NCBI GenBank assembly: GCA_947177465.1
Contig: CAMWUP010000150.1
Coordinates: forward strand, 1-5,846
Direction of reading: 5' to 3'
Length of the DNA: 5,846 bases
Source of the DNA: an uncultured Lachnospiraceae bacterium
Lineage (GTDB): Bacteria > Bacillota > Clostridia > Lachnospirales > Lachnospiraceae
Shown: in pieces, positions 1 through 4,127 of the stretch
Position numbering within the stretch: the stretch's first letter is position 1
How the letters are laid out: each line of letters begins with the position of its first letter
The notes under the pieces: generated by a model
Seen by the model: only the letters and a program-made list of their open reading frames with translations
Told to the model about the DNA's origin: nothing
Databases searched by the model: none
Translations under genes and position numbers: made by a program

Positions 1-203
1 GTATAGATGTTTTCCCTTTGGAAGCCCGCGTGCAAAAGGTAGTTCATGCATTTGGGCAAAACTGCTTTCACCTCTTCGTAAGTTGCCGCAGTTGGTATCC
101 ATAAGGCAGAAGCAGCTGTCGCATCTTTACCAATTTTTTTTTAAAAAATTTTTTCAACCATAGAACTTTCCAGCCCTGTTGACGTTAGCATAATTCCGCT
201 CAT
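1..203 (-). pseudogene. Peptidase E-like (family S51) gene, 5' part, with in-frame stop
   Basis: Reading leftward from ATG at 203-201, the frame gives MSGIMLTSTGLESSMVEKIF, then TAA at 143-141. It then continues in the same frame as KKIGKDATAASALWIPTAA and onward to the window edge with no further stop. A GAGGA ribosome-binding site (about 208-213) sits 5-6 nt before the ATG, so this start is sound. From memory of the family, the opening 'I-LTSTG', the '-IGK' and the 'FIPTAA...AVLPKC' stretch resemble bacterial dipeptidase E / type 1 glutamine amidotransferase-like proteins, cytoplasmic serine peptidases for Asp-X dipeptides. The catalytic Ser/His/Glu would lie beyond the window and cannot be checked. 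Family members usually have Leu after this Phe; one base (position 142) separates TAA from TTA (Leu). The frame is the same on both sides, so this looks like a nonsense substitution rather than a net frameshift. Decay, or a base-calling error in the homopolymer, are both possible. The family call is moderate; the interruption is directly seen. Confidence 0.66.
134..154. repeat. T9A6T6 homopolymer tract containing the nonsense codon
   Basis: Positions 134-142 are nine T, 143-148 six A and 149-154 six T. On the minus strand this reads A6 T6 A9 inside the peptidase E-like frame, and the premature TAA straddles the T6/A9 junction. Such runs are prone to polymerase slippage and to sequencing error, so the tract is the likely origin of the break or the reason to doubt it. 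Confidence 0.85.
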
Positions 204-237
204 AGTATTCCTCGCTTTTGTGCATGTTCTGCTATAT

Positions 238-266
238 ATCATAATCGCAATCAACGCTGATGTCTT
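238..266 (-). promoter_or_regulatory. Probable promoter of the peptidase E-like gene
   Basis: Read on the minus strand, AAGACA (266-261) is a 4/6 match to the -35 consensus. It is separated by exactly 17 bp from TATGAT (243-238), a 5/6 match to -10. This predicts transcription starting near 231 and a leader of about 28 nt before the ATG at 203. The match is modest and the region is AT-rich, so chance cannot be excluded. Confidence 0.4.
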
Positions 267-271
267 ATTCT

Positions 272-326
272 ATCACAGAGTACCAACCACAGAGTGCTGT
301 TGTGCAACCGTCAGGCGCTCTGTGAT
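272..326. repeat. CACAGAG direct and inverted repeats between divergent genes
   Basis: CACAGAGT occurs at 274-281 and again at 288-295, 14 bp apart. The reverse complement CTCTGTG occurs at 318-324. ATCACAGAG (272-280) and CTCTGTGAT (318-326) form a perfect 9-bp inverted repeat. Positions 288-297 and 315-324 can also pair at 9 of 10 positions, around a loop that itself contains GTTG-TG-CAAC (299-308). The cluster lies between the two divergent promoters and resembles operator half-sites for an unknown DNA-binding regulator. A terminator role is less likely: only a short ATTTTA follows, and no gene ends here on either strand. Confidence 0.5.
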
Positions 327-328
327 TT

Positions 329-376
329 TACCATGACTTTTATATGTAGACTTTACGTAAAAAACGAATCATGGTA
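329..376. repeat. 8-bp inverted repeat flanking the kinase -35 region
   Basis: TACCATGA (329-336) and TCATGGTA (369-376) are perfect reverse complements, with centres 40 bp apart (about four helical turns). The right arm overlaps the extended -10 of the kinase promoter. A perfect 10-bp palindrome, TTTACGTAAA (352-361), lies between the arms and covers the -35 hexamer. This could be a paired operator bound by a dimer or tetramer, but no known regulator motif is recognised. Confidence 0.4.
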
Positions 377-380
377 TAAT
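352..380 (+). promoter_or_regulatory. Promoter of the sugar kinase operon (extended -10)
   Basis: TATAAT at 375-380 is a perfect -10, preceded by TG at 372-373 (extended -10, TGGTATAAT). A 17-bp spacer leads back to TTTACG (352-357), a 4/6 match to -35. The start point is predicted near 387, giving a leader of about 70 nt. An extended -10 can compensate for a weak -35. This is the best promoter in the gap upstream of the kinase. Confidence 0.75.
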
Positions 381-392
381 GAAAGTATAAAA

Positions 393-406
393 TGTAAGTG
401 CTTACA
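393..406. promoter_or_regulatory. cre/LacI-family-like operator downstream of the kinase promoter
   Basis: The 14-mer TGTAAGTGCTTACA has 6-bp perfect arms (TGTAAG/CTTACA) around a 2-bp centre. It matches the CcpA catabolite-responsive element consensus TGWAANCGNTNWCA at every defined position except the central C (here T). It begins about 7 nt after the predicted transcription start, a position where a bound LacI-family protein would block initiation or elongation. The controlling protein could be CcpA or a local LacI-family regulator of sugar-acid use; sequence alone does not decide. Confidence 0.6.
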
Positions 407-456
407 AAGGAGCGAAAAAGCGGATAAGGAAAAGAAAAATCCAAGGAGGTAGGGTC

Positions 457-1479
457 ATGAAAAAAGATTTTGATTTGGTGTCGTTGGGAGAGCTGATGCT
501 GCGGCTTTCACCGCCGAACAATGAGAGAATCACCAGAGGGGACAGTCTGGGCAAGCAGGTAGGCGGAGCCGAGATGAATGCGATTGCGGGTACTGCCATG
601 CTGGGGCTGCGCTGTGGTATTATTTCCAAGTTGCCGGCAAATGATTTGGGAACCTATGTCAAGAACCGTGTGCGTCAGTGCGGCGTCAGCGACGATTATC
701 TGGTGTATGACGACGACAAGGATGCAAGGCTGGGCGTATACTATTACGAGAGCGGCGCGTATCCGAGAAAGCCCCGCATTGTGTATGACAGAAAAAATAC
801 ATCTGTCAATAAGATTGACGTATCCGACTATACCGATGAACTTTACCGTTCTGCACGCTGCTTCCACACCAGCGGTATTACACTGGCGCTCAGTGAACAG
901 TGCAGAAAGACAGCCATTGAAATGATGAAGCGGTTTAAGGAGCAGGGTGCTTTGATATCCTTTGACGTCAATTTCCGAGGCAATCTTTGGACAGGGGCGG
1001 AAGCAAAAGAGTGTATAGAAGGAATCCTGCCTTACGTGGATATCTTTTTCTGCTCGGAGGATACGGCGAGGCTTACTTTCTTAAAGGAAGGCGACGCGAA
1101 GAGTATCATGAAGAGCTTTACTGAGGAATATCCGATATCCATTGTGGCGTCTACCCAGCGGATTGTGCACAGTCCCAAGCGCCATACCTTTGGCTCAATT
1201 ATCTACAGCGCGAAAGACGATACATTCTATGAGGAAGCGCCTTATGCAGATATTGAGGTGGTTGACAGAATCGGCAGCGGCGACGCTTATATTTCGGGCG
1301 TGCTTTACGGTCTGCTGGCGCATGAAGGCGATTACGGAAAGGCACTGGAATTTGGTAATGCAACCAGCGCGCTGAAAAATACGATTCCCGGGGATTTGCT
1401 TTCCACAGATTTAAAGGAGATAGAAGGAATCATAAAAGAACATAAGTCTACGGGGCGCGTTGCGGAGATGGACAGATAA
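457..1479 (+). CDS. kdgK: PfkB-family sugar kinase, probably 2-keto-3-deoxygluconate kinase
   Basis: This encodes a 340-residue cytoplasmic ribokinase-like (PfkB) kinase, a normal length for the family. It starts MKKDFDLVSLGELMLRLSPP. The N-terminal substrate and lid region includes GGAEMNA (36-42). The C-terminal PfkB signature is DRIGSGDAYISG (270-281), where GSGD forms the anion hole and Asp276 is the expected catalytic base. An FDVNFRGNLW stretch lies mid-protein, and the C-terminus ends in a short '-GRVAEMDR' resembling KdgK-type clostridial kinases as I remember them. KdgK phosphorylates 2-keto-3-deoxygluconate to KDPG with ATP, in pectin, alginate or glucuronate breakdown. The family is secure; the substrate is inferred, because no kdgA, kduI or kduD neighbour is visible, and fructokinase or another sugar specificity is possible. 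The start is set by AAGGAGGT (443-450), 6 nt before the ATG. The promoter at 352-380 and the cre-like site suggest carbon-source control. A membrane protein gene follows after 29 nt. Confidence 0.85.
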   Translation: MKKDFDLVSLGELMLRLSPPNNERITRGDSLGKQVGGAEMNAIAGTAMLGLRCGIISKLPANDLGTYVKNRVRQCGVSDDYLVYDDDKDARLGVYYYESGAYPRKPRIVYDRKNTSVNKIDVSDYTDELYRSARCFHTSGITLALSEQCRKTAIEMMKRFKEQGALISFDVNFRGNLWTGAEAKECIEGILPYVDIFFCSEDTARLTFLKEGDAKSIMKSFTEEYPISIVASTQRIVHSPKRHTFGSIIYSAKDDTFYEEAPYADIEVVDRIGSGDAYISGVLYGLLAHEGDYGKALEFGNATSALKNTIPGDLLSTDLKEIEGIIKEHKSTGRVAEMDR

Positions 1480-1508
1480 TGAAATAAAACAGAAGGAGAA
1501 ATTTTGTC

Positions 1509-2003
1509 ATGATTTTTTTAGCGTATCTTCCTGAAATATTGGTTTTGCTTATTTTTGTGGGCGGCGCCGCGCTTATTATCTGGTATTTGAAAGCGTTTTA
1601 TGCAGAACGGGCAGCACGACAGAAAAAGGCGGAAGAGCAGCAGAACCGGCATGGTGGTGAATGTGTGCTGGAATGGAGCGGAAGCTTTGCGGACGGCGCC
1701 GCCGATACAGAGTTTGGAAGGCTGGTGGTAGAAATTCCGAAAAAGAGCGGAAACGGCGCCGCCCTCTTTTATGAAAAGGGGCTGGTATTGGGAAAAAAAC
1801 GGCTGGCTTATTCTGAAATAAAAGATGTTTTGTATGCCGCTTCCACTCCGGATAAAAAATACACCTTAAAGCAGGCGGTAAGAGATATGGCAGTTTTGTG
1901 GATATATCCTAAAAAAGGAAGAATTGCGATAGGGATAAGAGAATTAAATTATCAATTTGATAACGAAACAATGGAGAATATCAAAAAAGGTCTCGGTTTT
2001 TAA
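1509..2003 (+). CDS. Small single-pass membrane protein of unknown function
   Basis: This 164-residue protein is not recognised. Residues about 5-28 (YLPEILVLLIFVGGAALIIWYLKAF) form one hydrophobic segment. A basic and glutamate-rich stretch (AERAARQKKAEEQQNR, about 32-47) follows, which favours a cytoplasmic C-terminus. The remaining ~115 residues look soluble and beta-rich, with GRLVVEIPKK, ALFYEKGLVLGKKRLAYSEIKDVLYA and VLWIYPKKGRIAIGI, ending in a helix-like NETMENIKKGLGF. That strand pattern plus a final helix recalls bacterial PH-like domains; this is inference only. A GGAG site (1495-1498) lies 10 nt before the ATG. The gene begins 29 nt after the kinase stop with no promoter or terminator between them, so it is probably in the same transcript. 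The octamer GGCGCCGC occurs three times in frame (1563, 1695, 1755), each encoding Gly-Ala-Ala. Nothing in the sequence ties it to sugar metabolism. Confidence 0.72.
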   Translation: MIFLAYLPEILVLLIFVGGAALIIWYLKAFYAERAARQKKAEEQQNRHGGECVLEWSGSFADGAADTEFGRLVVEIPKKSGNGAALFYEKGLVLGKKRLAYSEIKDVLYAASTPDKKYTLKQAVRDMAVLWIYPKKGRIAIGIRELNYQFDNETMENIKKGLGF

Positions 2004-2024
2004 AGATAAGTTTTGGGTGAATAG

Positions 2025-2053
2025 TTGTAATCGCTGTCGATTTACGATATAAT
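2025..2053 (+). promoter_or_regulatory. Promoter of the chemoreceptor gene
   Basis: TATAAT at 2048-2053 is a perfect -10. Exactly 17 bp upstream is TTGTAA (2025-2030), a 4/6 match to -35. Transcription would start near 2060, giving an untranslated leader of about 150 nt that includes the hairpin at 2106-2143. The pattern is vegetative sigma-A-like. ACGATAT overlaps it, but the TAAA-N15 upstream element of a motility-sigma (SigD) promoter is absent. Confidence 0.65.
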
Positions 2054-2105
2054 GAGGATAGTTATTCTTATTTTACATATTAATTCGACTGTTGCATAAG
2101 CGAAG

Positions 2106-2143
2106 TAAATGCCAAATAAGCCTAACGGCTTGTTTGGCATTTA
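2106..2143 (+). other. 17-bp stem-loop in the chemoreceptor leader
   Basis: Positions 2106-2122 (TAAATGCCAAATAAGCC) pair with 2127-2143 across all 17 positions, with one U-G wobble (2117/2132) and a 4-nt TAAC loop. The downstream side reads TATAAATTC rather than a clean T-run, so it is a poor intrinsic terminator. It could still end transcripts of the kinase operon, act as an attenuator or RNA-processing site for the chemoreceptor mRNA, or stabilise the leader. It lies about 46 nt after the predicted start and 68 nt before the ATG. The stem is directly visible; its role is unknown. Confidence 0.75.
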
Positions 2144-2192
2144 TAAATTCAGAACAGCAGCAATGTACATGCAGCAGGCGAAGATGGGAACA

Positions 2193-2199
2193 GGAAAGG
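2193..2199 (+). promoter_or_regulatory. Ribosome-binding site of the chemoreceptor gene
   Basis: GGAAAGG lies 12 nt before ATG 2212. GAAAGG pairs with the distal CCUUUC of the 16S 3' tail (full complement AGAAAGGAGG), so the apparently long spacing is equivalent to a normal 7-8 nt spacing from the usual GGAGG register. It supports ATG 2212 over an upstream TTG at 2092 in the same frame. The same 15-nt block recurs before the helicase. Confidence 0.6.
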
Positions 2200-2211
2200 C
2201 ACGGTATTATT

Positions 2212-3915
2212 ATGAAAAAAAGAATAAAGGTGGGACTGATACATTCTATCGTAATTAAAATCTTGTGGTGCGTTGTGGCGGGCGTTTGTGCAACGTGGCT
2301 TTTGGAGGTATGGACCTTCCTGCCGCTGATAAACGAAAACATTTCTTCCAACACAGAAAATTATATGTATGATATGGCGGTTATTTATGGCAGGAATCTG
2401 GAGGAAAAGGTTGCAAAGGACGGAAGGGAACAGGCGCTGGCGGCGGTTTCGCTGAGCGAAATGTTTAAAGATGTCCGTATAAGGGGAGCAGAGTCCAGCT
2501 ATGTATACATAACGGATTCACAGGGAATCATGCTCTACCATCCGACAGCAGACAAAATCGGACAGTCAGTAGAAAATGAAGTGGTAAAGGGTCTGGTGGG
2601 AGAGATTGCACAGGGCAGGATACCGGAACCGGCGATTATAACCTATGACTTTAAAGGCGTTGAAAAATATGCTTCCTACTATGTGGGCGGCAATGGCAAC
2701 TATGTTTTGGTAATTACAGCGGATGAGAGCGAAATTTTCAGTAAGGTCGATTTGATGATGCTGCGTTCCTACATTAGCGGTATCGTTGTGCTGGTAGTCT
2801 GCGGACTGATTGGCTTTGGACTTGGCAAGCTGGTGGTAAGGCCTATCAACATGCTGGCTAAAAATGTCCTGAAGCTTTCTGAAATGGACTTTACCATAGA
2901 TGAGACGCAGGAGAAGCTGAACAGGCGCAAGGATGAAACAGGGCAGATGAGCCGTGCCATTTCCGGTTTGCGGGAAGAGCTTGTCAAGGTATATGTGCAC
3001 ATTAAGGAGCAGAGCAGAAGTCTGTATGAGGCAGCGGAAACCTTAAGCGGCGAGACCACAGAGACCAGCGAGGCAGTCGAACAAGTAGACCGCGCAATCG
3101 GTGAGATTGCGGATGGTGCGACATCGCAGGCAGAGGAGACACAGAAGGCAACAGAAAACGTTATTTTAATCGGCAATATGGTGGAGGAAGCAGGAGAACA
3201 GGTCAGCAGCCTTAACTCCAATGCAGATACTATGCAGCGTGCAAGTATTGAAGCGATGGAAACACTGAAGGAGCTGGATAATACGAATGTACAGACCAGA
3301 GAGGCGATTGAAAAGATTTCTGAGCAGACAAATACAACGAATGAGTCTGCGTTAAAAATTCGGGAGGCGGCAACCATGATTACTTCCATTGCGGAGGAAA
3401 CGAATCTGCTTTCCTTAAACGCTTCCATCGAAGCGGCAAGAGCAGGCGAGCAGGGACGCGGTTTTGCGGTTGTGGCGGCCCAGATACAGAAGCTGGCAGA
3501 GCAGTCCAATGAATCTGCGAGAGAAATTGAAGAGATTATAGATTCCCTGATTCGTGATTCTGAGGAAGCAGTGGAAACCATGAATGGCGTGAAGGAAATC
3601 ATTGCAAAGCAGAGCGCCAATGTGGAAAGGACGGGTGCGGGCTTTGCGGAGGTAAAGAAAGGAATTGATACTTCTCTGGACAGTATAAGCGTTATTTCCG
3701 ACAGCATAAGCAAGATGGACGAGGCGAGAATAAATGTGGTTGACGTGGTACAGAATCTGACCGCCATTGCCGAGGAAAATGCAGCGGGTACGGAGGAAAC
3801 TTCTGCTTCTGCCACAGAAGTAGGCGCAATTGTCCAAAACATGGCAGAGCAGGCAGGAAGACTGAAGGAGGTTGCCGGAGAACTGGAAAGCTCCATGGGT
3901 GTTTTCAAAGTATAA
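2212..3915 (+). CDS. Methyl-accepting chemotaxis protein with single Cache sensor domain
   Basis: This is a 567-residue transmembrane chemoreceptor. TM1 is at about residues 12-35 and the extracellular sensor region at about 37-183. The sensor carries the Cache-type core SSYVYITDSQGIMLYHP (95-111) and later KYASYYVGGNGNYVLVITADE. TM2 is at about 187-206. A HAMP linker (RPINMLAKNVLKLSEMDF, from about 207) leads into a long coiled-coil signalling domain (about 280-560). The hairpin tip, IAEETNLLSLNASIEAARAGEQGRGFAVVA (around 393-422), is the conserved site that contacts CheA and CheW. After it, the usual VADEVRKLAE reads VAAQIQKLAE. No C-terminal pentapeptide tether for CheR is present (it ends GVFKV). 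Ligand binding outside the cell would alter CheA kinase activity; Cache sensors of this type often bind small organic acids or amino acids, but the ligand here is unknown. No other chemotaxis genes adjoin it, so it is an orphan receptor with its own promoter. ATG 2212 is chosen because it opens a proper MKKRIK...TM start with a ribosome-binding site; the upstream extension crosses the leader hairpin. Confidence 0.93.
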   Translation: MKKRIKVGLIHSIVIKILWCVVAGVCATWLLEVWTFLPLINENISSNTENYMYDMAVIYGRNLEEKVAKDGREQALAAVSLSEMFKDVRIRGAESSYVYITDSQGIMLYHPTADKIGQSVENEVVKGLVGEIAQGRIPEPAIITYDFKGVEKYASYYVGGNGNYVLVITADESEIFSKVDLMMLRSYISGIVVLVVCGLIGFGLGKLVVRPINMLAKNVLKLSEMDFTIDETQEKLNRRKDETGQMSRAISGLREELVKVYVHIKEQSRSLYEAAETLSGETTETSEAVEQVDRAIGEIADGATSQAEETQKATENVILIGNMVEEAGEQVSSLNSNADTMQRASIEAMETLKELDNTNVQTREAIEKISEQTNTTNESALKIREAATMITSIAEETNLLSLNASIEAARAGEQGRGFAVVAAQIQKLAEQSNESAREIEEIIDSLIRDSEEAVETMNGVKEIIAKQSANVERTGAGFAEVKKGIDTSLDSISVISDSISKMDEARINVVDVVQNLTAIAEENAAGTEETSASATEVGAIVQNMAEQAGRLKEVAGELESSMGVFKV

Positions 3916-3987
3916 AATGTTTTGGCTGCAGGCTTGTGGATGAAGCAGGGCAGATTTATGGAAAAAGCATTAAAAACGCGAAAGAGC

Positions 3988-4016
3988 TTGACTTTTCAAT
4001 GAAAGTAATATACAAT
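3988..4016 (+). promoter_or_regulatory. Probable promoter of the helicase gene
   Basis: TTGACT (3988-3993, 5/6 match) and TACAAT (4011-4016, 5/6 match) are separated by exactly 17 bp. This is the closest match to the sigma-A consensus at both hexamers in the window. The predicted start is near 4023, giving a leader of about 105 nt before ATG 4128. The intrinsic terminator at 4041-4072 lies inside that leader, which suggests attenuation. No better promoter is visible between the terminator and the ATG. Confidence 0.6.
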
Positions 4017-4040
4017 AAGTCGGTTCGTAAAAGTAGACAG

Positions 4041-4072
4041 ACAACGTCCTTTACACGGGGCGTTGTTTTTTT
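4041..4072 (+). terminator. Intrinsic terminator between chemoreceptor and helicase
   Basis: ACAACGTCC (4041-4049) pairs with GGGCGTTGT (4058-4066), giving nine pairs including one U-G, around an 8-nt loop. A run of seven T (4066-4072) follows at once. This is a classical Rho-independent terminator on the plus strand. It can end the chemoreceptor transcript 126 nt after its stop codon. Because a good promoter lies just upstream of it, it may also stop part of the helicase transcription early. Confidence 0.85.
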
Positions 4073-4085
4073 GCTACATAGGATT

Positions 4086-4103
4086 GGCGTTTCAGGAAGC
4101 GCC
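4086..4103 (+). other. Small hairpin in the helicase leader
   Basis: GGCGTTT (4086-4092) pairs with AAGCGCC (4097-4103), with one U-G pair and a CAGG loop. It ends 6 nt before the GGAAAGG ribosome-binding site. Its left arm repeats GGCGTT from the right arm of the terminator (4059-4064), so 4097-4103 could alternatively pair with the terminator arm. It is a short stem and chance is possible. Confidence 0.4.
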
Positions 4104-4109
4104 GCAGAC

Positions 4110-4116
4110 GGAAAGG
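4110..4116 (+). promoter_or_regulatory. Ribosome-binding site of the helicase gene
   Basis: GGAAAGG lies 11 nt before ATG 4128, in the distal anti-Shine-Dalgarno register. The block 4110-4124 matches 14 of 15 bases of the chemoreceptor block at 2193-2207. It favours ATG 4128 over ATG 3999, which is in the same open frame but has no ribosome-binding site. Confidence 0.6.
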
Positions 4117-4127
4117 CATGGTATATC

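Noticed and set aside
508..925. Alternative frames within the kinase gene on both strands
   Set aside because: They are shadows of the PfkB reading frame; their products lack motifs and ribosome-binding sites.
2092..2211. Upstream TTG start adding 40 residues to the chemoreceptor
   Set aside because: The extension is encoded by the leader hairpin, is Cys/Arg/Gln-rich and unlike receptor N-termini, and lacks a ribosome-binding site; ATG 2212 opens a normal basic-then-membrane start.
2054..2211. c-di-GMP riboswitch ahead of the chemoreceptor
   Set aside because: Such riboswitches are common before clostridial chemoreceptors, but the conserved GGGCAAACC-like and GACGCAAAGCC-like segments are absent; only one simple stem is visible.
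2769..3908. Long minus-strand open frame (379 codons) opposite the chemoreceptor
   Set aside because: Its Ser/Ala-rich product is the antisense of a coiled-coil gene with strong family motifs on the plus strand; no ribosome-binding site or recognisable domain.
3940..4002. 20-codon open frame (MKQGRFMEK...) after the chemoreceptor
   Set aside because: No ribosome-binding site, very short, and it overlaps the promoter of the helicase.
3999..4127. In-frame ATG 3999 as the helicase start
   Set aside because: No ribosome-binding site precedes it, and the added 43 residues would be encoded by the -10 hexamer, the terminator and the leader hairpin.
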